Assembly (NCBI RefSeq): GCF_003610555.1
Contig: NZ_RAPQ01000011.1
Span: 365,242 to 429,241 of the forward strand
Direction of reading: 5' to 3'
Source of the DNA: Marinifilum flexuosum
Lineage (GTDB): Bacteria; Bacteroidota; Bacteroidia; Bacteroidales; Marinifilaceae
Length of the DNA stretch: 64,000 nt
Of this stretch, positions 26,820-36,597 are shown in pieces (the first letter of the stretch is position 1; every line of letters begins with the position of its first letter). Under the pieces are notes generated by a model. The model saw only the letters and a list, made by a program, of their open reading frames with translations, was not told the origin of the DNA and made no database searches. The translations under genes were made by a program, and so were the position numbers.

Positions 26820-28142
26820 TTAATCATCCTCATAAGTCAATCCAAAGCACATGTACATCTCTGGATCCTCATTACTTACCAGGTAATAAGATGAGCCATA
26901 TTCCTTTAACTCGATAGGAACAATGGTCCAGCCTTTTGGGCTTGCTACTATATCCTTAATAGCCTGGCCTTTCTCTGTAGACATTAATCCCTCTATATAA
27001 GCCAAGTCATCAAATGGTGCAGACCATCCTGTTCTATAACCTAAAAATTCCATTACAACAACATCCTCTGTTTTCTTGTTATAATTAACCTTAATCTTAA
27101 GAGAATTCCAATCATCAAAATTTAAATTGAAAGTACAAGGAAACCATGAAGCCACATAAGTATCCGTAGATAAATAACTAAATGCAGCATCAGGATAGAT
27201 GCCATCAATCAAATTGGCTAATTTCGGGCTGACGATCTTAGCACTACCTCCAAATGTTTTTGGGCCAAAAAACTTATCAGTCATCCCATCAAAGTGAGCA
27301 GGACAATCTGCTTCATACTTAAATGCACCTGTAACACCTTCATCCGTTACATCGAATTGATTTTTTGTTTCATCATATTTAAAAGATCTCACTCCTATAC
27401 CGTTCAACACAACAGCATGATGAAATTCAAAACCTTCGTGCGTAAAGTTGATTGGCATCAGCTCATGCTTTGCTTCACCATTATCTACATAGTTAAGAAA
27501 TGCAATTATCTTATCTCCACTATATACCATATTTACTTTTGTATCCCAACCTTCAACAGATAAGTTGAAATAAAAAGGTACAACCACCTGTTCATTCGAT
27601 CTTTCAATATGTTTCGTATGTTTGGCGTATTCTCTAAGCTGAGCAGGTGTTTCGGCCGTAGCTTTAACCAAGACCATAGGATCACCACTCACTCTCTCTG
27701 CTAGATACAAGGTATCACCATCAGCTGATTTTTTAGTCATGCTAAACTCCAGTTCACCACCAAATCCTTTACCTGGTTCACCAATTTCCGGATCAGTCAT
27801 CTTCGAGAATTTGCTATAGGTATCGAAAATCAAAACTGGCTTTTCGAACATCTTCACAGAGTATCCGGATTCATCAGGAAAATCATAATAATCCCAATTC
27901 ATATTTACGATACCTGTCTCATCAAATTTGAATTGAAAGGTAAATGATCCCAATTTTGTTGGATTTGGGTAGTAATGGGTAAGCCATCCATGCTCCGATG
28001 AGATTAAAGCATCTTTAAACTCTTTAACAGCTATGGCAGCTCTTTCGTCTGGCGCAAGATCAAACTCGCTTTCAAAATCGTTGTCGCATGCCGTAAACAA
28101 AACAAGCATGGAGCATATTATATTTAAATATATTTTTTTCAT
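26820..28142 (-). CDS. DUF4302-type lipoprotein
   Basis: 440 aa from the Met of MKKIYLNIICSMLVLFTACDN; an upstream start at 28160 adds six residues and would spoil the signal peptide. The lipobox LFTAC puts the mature Cys on the cell surface or periplasm. The N-terminus (ERAAIAVKEFKDALISSEHGW, HYYPNPTKLGSFTFQFKF) is characteristic of DUF4302 proteins, which commonly accompany SusC/SusD and a zinc peptidase. Function is probably substrate binding or processing. It follows the metallopeptidase gene by 21 bp. Confidence 0.8.
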   Translation of the reverse strand: MKKIYLNIICSMLVLFTACDNDFESEFDLAPDERAAIAVKEFKDALISSEHGWLTHYYPNPTKLGSFTFQFKFDETGIVNMNWDYYDFPDESGYSVKMFEKPVLIFDTYSKFSKMTDPEIGEPGKGFGGELEFSMTKKSADGDTLYLAERVSGDPMVLVKATAETPAQLREYAKHTKHIERSNEQVVVPFYFNLSVEGWDTKVNMVYSGDKIIAFLNYVDNGEAKHELMPINFTHEGFEFHHAVVLNGIGVRSFKYDETKNQFDVTDEGVTGAFKYEADCPAHFDGMTDKFFGPKTFGGSAKIVSPKLANLIDGIYPDAAFSYLSTDTYVASWFPCTFNLNFDDWNSLKIKVNYNKKTEDVVVMEFLGYRTGWSAPFDDLAYIEGLMSTEKGQAIKDIVASPKGWTIVPIELKEYGSSYYLVSNEDPEMYMCFGLTYEDD

Positions 28143-28163
28143 AACACTCTTGTTTTCCATGAA

Positions 28164-29072
28164 TTAATTACTCAATCCGTCTAAAACCTCGGCAATATCA
28201 GCTTGCAGTTTATAGATATCAATCTTCCAGATCTGCAACATGTAATCTGCAATCATCTTCTCTTTCTCACGGATTTTAATTCTAGCTAATTTCGATGCAT
28301 CTTCATCTGTATAATAGTTTTCATCGTATACTTTGATCTTATCAATCAACTCATTCCAATCCTCATTGCTTCGGGTTAGGAATTCCGATAACATCTCCAC
28401 AAAATCTTCATCAGGATTCAACAAAGAATAAGCTGTAATAAATCCCATTCCTCTTGCTTCAGAATTACTAAAATTCATCCAGTTAGAGGTGTAACCTGTA
28501 GTAAGTTTCTTGTATTCCACAGGGTATGCTATTGTCTGATGAAGAATATGACCAAATTCATGGTGCATGGTTTTAAAAACGCGAAGAATAGGCTCCATTG
28601 CCCTACGTTTCTCCCAACTGTTCAAGCCTGATAAATCAAAGTCAATGTAATTCAAGTCGAAAATGGTAATCTTTCTACCCCCTTCGGCTTGCCCCAGGAC
28701 GATACCCCCATTATCTTCATAATTGTGACTACCAACCAATACCATTTGCTTGGGAATATAGGCTTTCATAAAATCTTCACCCCCATTCCTCGCATAGGGA
28801 TCAACCCAAATCTCCTTCATTTTCTCCAGGAAAGGAATCACACGATCCAATGTGGTTGGCGTTAAAATTTTTGTGTTATCCAACTCCGAGTTATCCCACT
28901 TGTATTTCACTTCTACGTTGTAGGGATAGGTATAATTTTCTCTGATCCATTCATCCACCTCGTTCAGTTCTGGCGTTGAGGTATCAATCAGTGACTCTCC
29001 CAGATCTTCGTCACTGCTACAGGAGCTAAAAAACAGAACTCCCAACATTAGAAAACATATATATTTTTTCAT
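28164..29072 (-). CDS. Zinc metallopeptidase lipoprotein (Bacteroidota SusCD-linked type)
   Basis: 302 aa. Lipoprotein signal with lipobox FFSSC (Cys18). Catalytic HEFGH at 171-175, with His171/His175 as zinc ligands and Glu172 as the base, matches the HExxH signature of the putative zinc-binding metallopeptidase family encoded next to SusC/SusD. The protein is likely surface exposed and cleaves a peptide or protein before import. It lies between SusD and the DUF4302 gene in the same operon, which argues that this uptake system handles peptides rather than glycans (inference). Confidence 0.85.
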   Translation of the reverse strand: MKKYICFLMLGVLFFSSCSSDEDLGESLIDTSTPELNEVDEWIRENYTYPYNVEVKYKWDNSELDNTKILTPTTLDRVIPFLEKMKEIWVDPYARNGGEDFMKAYIPKQMVLVGSHNYEDNGGIVLGQAEGGRKITIFDLNYIDFDLSGLNSWEKRRAMEPILRVFKTMHHEFGHILHQTIAYPVEYKKLTTGYTSNWMNFSNSEARGMGFITAYSLLNPDEDFVEMLSEFLTRSNEDWNELIDKIKVYDENYYTDEDASKLARIKIREKEKMIADYMLQIWKIDIYKLQADIAEVLDGLSN

Positions 29073-29156
29073 CTCTTAAATTTTATTTGCTTATTAGCTC
29101 TCCTTTTTTAGTTTCAATAACTCCGAAAGGAGAAAATAACTAATTCCTTTCCTTAT

Positions 29157-30668
29157 TTACCTAGGGTTTGCTTGCAAACCAATAGCTATCGCTTGTTCAG
29201 GAATTTGAATCACTCTGCGATTATCGTCCTTTGGTAAAGCAATTGAACCACCGTCAATAATATCATGAGTAATTTCAATATTGAATCGCTTCACATCGAA
29301 CCACCTCATTCCTTCATGAACAAACTCTCTACGACGCAAATCCAATACATACCACAGGTAATATTTCTGTCCCTCTTCAATGGTATAATATGGAGCCAAG
29401 TCAGGTCCATCAGCCATTTCGTATTCCTTCTGTATTTTCTCAAGCGTAAGTTTATTTTCCGGATTGTATGATCTCACTCTTTTTTGCAAATAGCTATCCA
29501 AATCCTCCAATACCGATGTATAATCCTTTTTCATCGCATAAGCTTCAGCTCTGTTAAACAAAGCTTCTTCTGTAGTAAATAGTGGAGCAACCATATTGGG
29601 ATACCCTTGGTCAGGATTATTGTCATGACTTTCTATTCTACCTTTTAGTTTTGGGATAAATCCCAGTTGCTGTGATCCTGCTGCATACAAAACTTTGTCA
29701 CCAATCACCATCTCGAAACGCATCTCATCAGTGATTGGATCTTTACCAAACAACTCACCAATCTTAGGTGCCGAAAGAGAATAGCGGAATACAACTGCTC
29801 CATTCCCCCAGTTGGTATAACCTCTTGCCAACATGATATTGGAAGCTTCTTCGGCTTTTGTATACTGTGCCCAAAGTTCACTTGCTTCATAGCTAAGATA
29901 TTTTCCGTTCCAGTCTCTCAATTTGCTTGATGGATCACTGCCCAAAACAATATCAGAATGCTCAATTACTTTATCCCAGTCACCTTTGAACAAATAGAAT
30001 CGCGATGCAAAAGCATGAAGTGCAGCTTGTGTAAAGTGATATTTACCAACAGCATAACTATCATCTCTAATCAAACTTGCTGCTTCTTCAATATCAGTCT
30101 CAATTTTATCGTATATGGCTTTTACTGTAGCTCTTTTGTAATTTTTGAATACCACTTTCTCAGGTTCTTCAACAAATGGAACTCCTAAATCACTCTCTGC
30201 GGTAGTGGGATCATAGTGCTTTGCGAACAAATTCACCAACATAAAATGAGCATAGGCACGTGCTGCCAAGGCCTCTCCCTTTTGCGCGGTATAATTTTCT
30301 TTGTCCGAAGCCTTTTCTATCGCATCTAAAGCGTGATTTGCTGCAGCAATTGCAGCATAACAAGCATTCCAATAAAAGGTAGGCGTATCATACGAATCAG
30401 ATGCTGTATCTTCCCAATAGTAAGCATCTCCATTCGGTATATATTCTGCAACATATTGTCCAACTCCCTTATCACCGACATTATCAGACATTACCTCTGC
30501 AAATCCATGATAGAAAGCTTCTGGATATGCTGATACCAACAATTCACTCACTGCTTCCGGTGAATCCAAAACAGTCCTGTTATCAGGTGTTTCGTCTAAG
30601 TAGTCATTACATGAAGACAAGATGGTCATCCCCAAAAAGACTAAGGCTATATTTTTAATTTTTTTCAT
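29157..30668 (-). CDS. RagB/SusD-family outer-membrane lipoprotein
   Basis: 503 aa. Lipobox LSSC (Cys20) after MKKIKNIALVFLGMTI, followed by NDYLDETPDNRT, the usual SusD start. Helical TPR-like repeats (AARAYAHFMLVNLFAKHYDP and LFNRAEAYAMKKDY) and the C-terminal LDLRRREFVHEGMRWFDVKRF motif are diagnostic of SusD. It caps the SusC barrel encoded 31 bp upstream and binds substrate at the cell surface. Confidence 0.95.
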   Translation of the reverse strand: MKKIKNIALVFLGMTILSSCNDYLDETPDNRTVLDSPEAVSELLVSAYPEAFYHGFAEVMSDNVGDKGVGQYVAEYIPNGDAYYWEDTASDSYDTPTFYWNACYAAIAAANHALDAIEKASDKENYTAQKGEALAARAYAHFMLVNLFAKHYDPTTAESDLGVPFVEEPEKVVFKNYKRATVKAIYDKIETDIEEAASLIRDDSYAVGKYHFTQAALHAFASRFYLFKGDWDKVIEHSDIVLGSDPSSKLRDWNGKYLSYEASELWAQYTKAEEASNIMLARGYTNWGNGAVVFRYSLSAPKIGELFGKDPITDEMRFEMVIGDKVLYAAGSQQLGFIPKLKGRIESHDNNPDQGYPNMVAPLFTTEEALFNRAEAYAMKKDYTSVLEDLDSYLQKRVRSYNPENKLTLEKIQKEYEMADGPDLAPYYTIEEGQKYYLWYVLDLRRREFVHEGMRWFDVKRFNIEITHDIIDGGSIALPKDDNRRVIQIPEQAIAIGLQANPR

Positions 30669-30699
30669 TGTTTTACTTTTTATCGATCTTCTTCACTAT

Positions 30700-33600
30700 T
30701 TAAAAACCAAGTTTTACCGATAGGGTATATTGTTTAGGAACCGGCATTGCTACACCACCAGAGCCCATAAACTCAGGATCTTGTCCGTTCAGTTTGTCAT
30801 CAGAATGTATTAAGAACAAATTCGACCCTTGTACCTTCAAGGAAGCGCTGCTAAATCCAAGACCAGATAAGAGCTTCTTAGGTAGGCTATAAGCTAGAGA
30901 AATCTCTTTCATTCTTACAAAAGAACCATCTGCAACACGAGCTGTAGATAAATTATATCCGTTGTAAGCCTTGCTATAGTTTACATTGTACTGACGCTGA
31001 GATAAAATCGTTGGAATATCAGTAATCTCCTCATCACCCTTTAACATCCAACGGTCGTAAAACTCCTTTGGCATCGCATCCAGATCAGAGTATTTCGCTT
31101 TAAATTGAGGACGTAATCTTACCTTATTACCAAATTGGTAAGTCATGAATACATTCAACTTCCAGTTTTTATAAGTAAAGACATTACCTAAACCACCCGT
31201 AACTTTCGGATCAATAGATCCCTCATACTTTAGATGATCTATTTTTGTCGACTGGAAATCCAAGTCTGAAACAGTTAACTCTCCTTCTTCGTTAATAAAT
31301 GTTGGCAAACCTTCATTATTTAGACCCTTGTATTGAACCGAGAACAAACTTCTTACCGGATATCCCTCCAGTGGTCCTCCCACATCCTTTACCAGATTGT
31401 AAATGTTCTGGAAAGATTTCAACTTTGTAATCTCATTCTTGTTATAGGCAAAAGTCAAATTGGTTTTCCATTTAAAATCATCAGTCTTTATATTATGCGT
31501 GGTTAAGGTAAACTCAATACCATGGGATTCCATATCGGCATAGTTGGCAAATTTCCAGAATTCACCACCAATACCTGAAGTTTTAATGTATGCAATCAAA
31601 TCAAAACCTTTACGTTGGTAAGCATCCACACTCAGGTTGATTCTATTACGGAACAAACCCAAATCCATCCCCACATTGGTTTCATACTGCTTTTCCCATG
31701 TTAACTCCGAGTTCTCCAAGCCATCTATATACATTTGAGATTCCTGTTCTGAAATGTAAGGACGGTCTGTTACCTGATTCATCAACACTAAAGTTGAATT
31801 ATTTGCAGCTCCCATACTTGCAGTAAGTCCATAAGTTGCTCTAAATGACAAGTGAGAGATTGTGTTGGAATCGTTTAAGAAATCCTCCTCATGTGCATTC
31901 CAGGAACCACTCACGTTCCAGGTTGGTAACCAACGAGCTGAAGTTGATTTCCCCAACTGGTTTGAACCATCGTAACGGAAAGTACCATTAATGGTATATT
32001 TTCCAGCATAAGAATAACTTCCGGTAGCAAAAAAAGCAGCAAAACGATCGCGATACTCCTGCATTCCGTAATAAGATACTCCATTCTGCAACTGATGTCT
32101 CATAAAATCCGGATCAATATAAGGTATTCCACCTCTTTCCCACTGGTAACCGACACCATCAAAGGAACTATTTTGGCGGTTAGAAGATTTTATCTCCGTA
32201 CCCCCCATTACATTTACAATGTGCGTTTCATTAAATATCTTATTCCAATTTGCAGTACCTCTAAAATAATAGTTTAGCAAGCTGTTGTCGCTTCTGTTAT
32301 AAAATCCTCCCTTAGGCAGAACAACCTGAGGTAATGAGTTAGGCACTTCTAAATCTTTGAATAGAAACTTATTGTTTTTAGCTATCTCATACGTTTCATC
32401 TGCTCTGTATGCTGATGCCATATTCGAATTCTCCAAAATCTTATGCTCCTGAGTAGATTTCACATATCTAATCGAACCAACAAAATTCAGGTCCAGCCCC
32501 TTCAATAATTCATAATCAATATTGGCTTGTAATTTTAAATCCAACATATCAATATCCAGATAGTTATTCTTCATCTCATTTATGATATTGAAATCGGCAT
32601 AATTCATTCTATAATATTCCAAATTTCCATTATCATCATACGGACGCAAGACTCTACTGGTGTTTAATGCATAAGAGAATGGATTGATATCAAAATCACG
32701 ACTATATTCTCCATTAATCGGATCTTCTGTACGGCTCACTGTTCCAGGTGCTTTTTGCTGACGAAATGAACCTGCTGTAATAAATCCAATCTTCAGTTTT
32801 TCATTCAGTTGTACAGAAGCATTGGCATTTACTGTATATCTGTCTACCTCATCTGCAATAGACCATCCCTTATCTCCGTAATAACTTGTCGAGAAATAGA
32901 AAGCACTCTTATCATTACCACCTCTTAAACTAACAGAGTGGTTTTGAGTAATATTATTGGTAAATAATTTATCAAACCAATCAGTATTAGTCATTTCATA
33001 TTTCTGTAAAAATTTAGCTCTTGCTTCAGGGGTATTTTGAAGACCAAAACCAGTTGTCGGATCGTAAGTATTGATTAAGTCGTACATCTTCTTATAAATA
33101 CCACCATTTTTCTGACGAGAAATTTCCGCATGATTCAACCAGCCCTTCGCTTCCAATTCACGATAAACAGACATCTGCTCACGAGAATTCATGATGTTAT
33201 AGTTTGAATAAGATGGTTTTAATCTCATTGTAAATTCTCCGGAATATGAAACGGAAGTGGCACCTTTTTTCCCACGCTTGGTGGTAATAACGATTACTCC
33301 ATTCATTGCACGTGCACCATAAAGAGCCGTAGCCGAAGCATCCTTCAAAATCTCAAATTTTTCAATATCATCCGAGTTCAAACCTGCAACTGCAGAACTA
33401 ATTAGAGTAGCAGCATCTCCTGATGACAAATCATCTGGAGAAACATCCACAACATCCTCCAGTACAACACCATCAACAACCCAAAGAGGTTTCTGATCTC
33501 CATAAATAGAAGAGGCACCACGAACACGAATTTTTGGTGCTGCACCAAAAGTTCCGGATACAGTTTGAACAGATACACCAGCAGCCTTACCTTCCAGCAT

Positions 33601-34362
33601 TTGTCCTACATCAACCACACCTGCAACTTTGGCCTCTTCAGCTTTAACGGTAGTAGCCGAACCAGTAAATAAACGTCGATCCGTTTTTCTAAAACCATCA
33701 GAAACCACCACAACTTCGCTTAATTGCTCAGAGTCCGTTTTCATGGTAATTTTCAAACTTGTTTGATTGCTTACCACTACCTCCTGAGATTGCATTCCAA
33801 TAAAAGAAATTAGCAGTACTGATTTTCCTGAAGTGGGAATTTCCAATGTAAATTCACCATCGAAATTGGTAGATACACCAGTTGTTGTACCTTTTATTAA
33901 AACAGATACACCAGGTAGAGAAAGCCCCTGATCATCTACGACCACTCCAGAAATCTTTCTTGTCTTCTCTTGTTGAGCCTCGCCTGCTGACTGATTTTGC
34001 TTTACACTCTTGCGAAGTGTAATCGCTTCTTTCTTGAATTCATATTCAAGTTCACTGTCTTGTAAGCAATGCTTTAGTACAGATTTAACTGTTTCATCCT
34101 TTGCTTCAACGGATACATCTTTTACTCCCTCAACATCTTCCGAACTGTAAAGGAAGATCAGGCCTGTTTGTTCATGAATCTCCCACAATACCTGCTCCAG
34201 GTCTGCCCCATTCAAGTTAAGGGTAACTCTGGCATCTTGCGCTAAGGTATTTGCCGATACGCTCATCACACTGGCCAATAAAAACAAGGCTAGCATCTTC
34301 ATAAATAACAACATTTTAAACAACTTTCGGGGTCGAAAGCCGTCGTTCCAACATTTTTTCAT
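30700..34362 (-). CDS. SusC/RagA TonB-linked outer-membrane transporter with STN domain
   Basis: 1220 aa. Signal region, then an STN domain (about 40-115: ARVTLNLNGADLEQVLWEIH), used for signalling to FecR; a carboxypeptidase-regulatory domain (about 137-210); a plug with IRVRGASSIYGDQKPLWVVDG and MNGVIVITTKRG; and a long barrel ending in LSVKLGF. The STN domain plus adjacent FecR and ECF sigma genes shows a trans-envelope signalling transporter. It imports a substrate captured by the SusD partner with energy from TonB. Substrate unknown. Confidence 0.95.
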   Translation of the reverse strand: MKKCWNDGFRPRKLFKMLLFMKMLALFLLASVMSVSANTLAQDARVTLNLNGADLEQVLWEIHEQTGLIFLYSSEDVEGVKDVSVEAKDETVKSVLKHCLQDSELEYEFKKEAITLRKSVKQNQSAGEAQQEKTRKISGVVVDDQGLSLPGVSVLIKGTTTGVSTNFDGEFTLEIPTSGKSVLLISFIGMQSQEVVVSNQTSLKITMKTDSEQLSEVVVVSDGFRKTDRRLFTGSATTVKAEEAKVAGVVDVGQMLEGKAAGVSVQTVSGTFGAAPKIRVRGASSIYGDQKPLWVVDGVVLEDVVDVSPDDLSSGDAATLISSAVAGLNSDDIEKFEILKDASATALYGARAMNGVIVITTKRGKKGATSVSYSGEFTMRLKPSYSNYNIMNSREQMSVYRELEAKGWLNHAEISRQKNGGIYKKMYDLINTYDPTTGFGLQNTPEARAKFLQKYEMTNTDWFDKLFTNNITQNHSVSLRGGNDKSAFYFSTSYYGDKGWSIADEVDRYTVNANASVQLNEKLKIGFITAGSFRQQKAPGTVSRTEDPINGEYSRDFDINPFSYALNTSRVLRPYDDNGNLEYYRMNYADFNIINEMKNNYLDIDMLDLKLQANIDYELLKGLDLNFVGSIRYVKSTQEHKILENSNMASAYRADETYEIAKNNKFLFKDLEVPNSLPQVVLPKGGFYNRSDNSLLNYYFRGTANWNKIFNETHIVNVMGGTEIKSSNRQNSSFDGVGYQWERGGIPYIDPDFMRHQLQNGVSYYGMQEYRDRFAAFFATGSYSYAGKYTINGTFRYDGSNQLGKSTSARWLPTWNVSGSWNAHEEDFLNDSNTISHLSFRATYGLTASMGAANNSTLVLMNQVTDRPYISEQESQMYIDGLENSELTWEKQYETNVGMDLGLFRNRINLSVDAYQRKGFDLIAYIKTSGIGGEFWKFANYADMESHGIEFTLTTHNIKTDDFKWKTNLTFAYNKNEITKLKSFQNIYNLVKDVGGPLEGYPVRSLFSVQYKGLNNEGLPTFINEEGELTVSDLDFQSTKIDHLKYEGSIDPKVTGGLGNVFTYKNWKLNVFMTYQFGNKVRLRPQFKAKYSDLDAMPKEFYDRWMLKGDEEITDIPTILSQRQYNVNYSKAYNGYNLSTARVADGSFVRMKEISLAYSLPKKLLSGLGFSSASLKVQGSNLFLIHSDDKLNGQDPEFMGSGGVAMPVPKQYTLSVKLGF

Positions 34363-34451
34363 AACTTTGTGTTAATTTAGGTTGTACTTAAATTTTTATT
34401 TCTGTTACAGCAGAAATATCTGACGCAGGAAATGTTACAGCATTTCCTGTT

Positions 34452-35636
34452 TTATTTTGCACTAATTAGAATGGTTTTTCCATTTACTTCTACATTTATT
34501 TTTCTGGTTAATTCAAACATTTCCATAATTGATTCAATTTCTTCGTCCTTGTTAAAATGACCTCCAAAACGAAGATCTTTTACCACTGGATTCATGTAAA
34601 AAACTTTTAAATCATACCAACGAGTCAATTCATTCATAATATCTTCAAGTCTCTTTGCCTTAAACAAAAAGACACCTTCCTTCCATGATGTAAACAGATC
34701 TACATCAACATCCTGAACAAGTATTCCTCCCCTTTTATCATCAACTACAGCTTGTTGTCCAGGTTTGAGTAAGGTAGATTTCCCAATCTCGGAAGCATTT
34801 ACCTTCACACTCCCCTCAACCAGAGTGGTGACAATTTCATTTTCATCACTGTAAGCTTTTACATTAAAGGAAGTTCCCAAAACCTCTATTCTGGTTCCTG
34901 ACACATTCACTAAAAATGGATGTTCCCTATCTTTGGCTACCTCGAAGTAGGCCTCTCCGGTTAATTGCACTTCCCTTGTTTTACCAGAAAATTTGGTAGG
35001 AAATTTCAATGCACTCATCGAATTCAAATAAACTTTGGTTCCATCGGTCAAACAAAGCTGATAATTGGCTCCATTGGGAATTTCTACAGTATTATAAAGA
35101 ACCTTTGATTTCGCATTTGCTTTATTCTGATATTTCAGACTACCTGCATCTCTTTCAATCAAAGTCCCATCTTTCTCTTTCAAAGCAATATTTTCTTCAT
35201 TCTCAAGGTTTACTTTGCTACCATCTGCTAAAATTAATCTTGCCTTTGGTTTCGATTGTTTTGAACTATTGACTTGTGTATACTGTTGAGACAAGTTGGA
35301 AATGTCATTGTATATATAGTATCCAATACCAGATAAAAACAGAGGAATCAGAATAACCGCTGCATATCTTAAAACCGTTTTAAAAACGTCAATGCTTCTA
35401 TGTGGTTTAATGGTAGATTCGAATCTATTCCATCCCTCTACAGTATTTATTTGATGTAATTGTTGATCCCAATCCAAAAATTTTTCACGATTGCGAATGC
35501 TATAATACAAATCAAGATTTTCTTTGCTTTCATTCAACCAATTGTCTAACTCAAGTTTCTCTTCTCTGGTGAGTTCATAATTCACCTCTCGAGCAATCAA
35601 TTGAGATATTCTTATGTGGTGGTCAATTTTATCCAT
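34452..35636 (-). CDS. FecR-family anti-sigma factor
   Basis: 394 aa. A cytoplasmic N-terminal helical part (ELTREEKLELDNWLNESKEN), one membrane span (about 90-108, YAAVILIPLFLSGIGYYI), then the periplasmic FecR domain (TVEIPNGANYQLCLTDGTKV, LTGEAYFEVAKDREHPFLV) and a C-terminal DUF4974-like domain (FKAKRLEDIMNELTRWYDLK). It relays substrate sensing by the STN domain of the SusC protein to the sigma factor encoded just upstream. Confidence 0.93.
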   Translation of the reverse strand: MDKIDHHIRISQLIAREVNYELTREEKLELDNWLNESKENLDLYYSIRNREKFLDWDQQLHQINTVEGWNRFESTIKPHRSIDVFKTVLRYAAVILIPLFLSGIGYYIYNDISNLSQQYTQVNSSKQSKPKARLILADGSKVNLENEENIALKEKDGTLIERDAGSLKYQNKANAKSKVLYNTVEIPNGANYQLCLTDGTKVYLNSMSALKFPTKFSGKTREVQLTGEAYFEVAKDREHPFLVNVSGTRIEVLGTSFNVKAYSDENEIVTTLVEGSVKVNASEIGKSTLLKPGQQAVVDDKRGGILVQDVDVDLFTSWKEGVFLFKAKRLEDIMNELTRWYDLKVFYMNPVVKDLRFGGHFNKDEEIESIMEMFELTRKINVEVNGKTILISAK

Positions 35637-35777
35637 TTAAAAATATTTAGTGCTAAAACAATTCAGAAATAAAAGTGGGTGGGTGTCAACTATTTTTTTT
35701 GCAAAAAAAAATGCCAGAGCTCATATAAGCCCTAACATTTAATAATTATTCAACCCTTTATAAGTATAATAATGTCA

Positions 35778-36296
35778 TCATAAAGACAGTAAAATCATCA
35801 GGATAACAACAACATCCTGTAATCTTAAGCGAAGTAAACGATATGCATTGGCCTTTACAGATTTTACCGTGTTTACTGAAATGCTTAATCGTTCAGCAAT
35901 TTCTGGATTTTTTATCCCTCTCATACTCATTTCAACTACGCGTTTCCCCTGTGATGGTAAAACTTCTATGGCATCATGAATCGCCTTGTAGGTTTCCTGT
36001 TCTATAATATGATCTCTATAAAATAAGTCTTTCTCCATAGCTTGTAAACTGTAGTCTAAAACAATTTTATTGTGTTTTAAATAATTCAGACAATTGTTTC
36101 GTGTCACAGTATACAGGAAAGCTTTAACCGCATTTTGATTCTTGAAATCATCCTTTCCTTTCCAAAGCTTAATGAAAGATTCTTGAACCATATCTGCTGC
36201 CACATCTGAATCTTGAACATACTTTTGAGCAAACAAACACAGCATGGGGTAAAAACTTTCAAAAAACTGTCGGAATTCTTTTGTCTTCCTTTTCAC
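35778..36296 (-). CDS. ECF-type RNA polymerase sigma factor
   Basis: 172 aa. Region 2 contains DVAADMVQESFIKLWKGKD and region 4 contains EVLPSQGKRVVEMSMRGIKN then PEIAERLSISVNTVKSVKA, a helix-turn-helix for the -35 element. The family is Bacteroidota RNA polymerase sigma-70 (ECF). The C-terminus is unusually hydrophobic (VVVILMILLSL). It heads the regulatory cascade with the FecR protein and drives the SusC operon. A 19-bp direct repeat lies upstream (36416-36467). Confidence 0.93.
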   Translation of the reverse strand: MKRKTKEFRQFFESFYPMLCLFAQKYVQDSDVAADMVQESFIKLWKGKDDFKNQNAVKAFLYTVTRNNCLNYLKHNKIVLDYSLQAMEKDLFYRDHIIEQETYKAIHDAIEVLPSQGKRVVEMSMRGIKNPEIAERLSISVNTVKSVKANAYRLLRLRLQDVVVILMILLSL

Positions 36297-36415
36297 TCTG
36301 GCTGGTATTTATTGTTGGTTAATAATTTTTCAAAGAATTCAGAAGCTTTGGGAGACTTCTAATTCTTGCGTTTAAAATTATCTCAACAATTGCGTAAACA
36401 CCTAACTTACAATAT

Positions 36416-36467
36416 AGACAAAAGGGGTCGCAAGCTTATAGCATACCCAGACAAAAGGGGTCGCAAG
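36416..36467. promoter_or_regulatory. Two 19-bp direct repeats upstream of the sigma gene
   Basis: AGACAAAAGGGGTCGCAAG occurs at 36416-36434 and 36449-36467, exact copies 33 bp apart (about three helical turns). They sit 120-170 bp upstream of the sigma gene's start, between it and the TPR-HTH regulator. They could bind a regulator, perhaps the TPR-HTH protein, or be a chance duplication. Confidence 0.45.
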
Positions 36468-36597
36468 TTAAAAAGTAGAATTTCAATGATGATTTTTGTC
36501 CAAGTTTTCTATAAGGGCAGATAAAGTTTCAGCATGTAAATCATCACACCCTTATTTGCTATGCGGTGAACATTTAGAACTTACTTTTAGCATGAAA

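Noticed and set aside
36416..36467. Start of a CRISPR-like repeat
   Set aside because: Only two copies exist and there is no continuing array.
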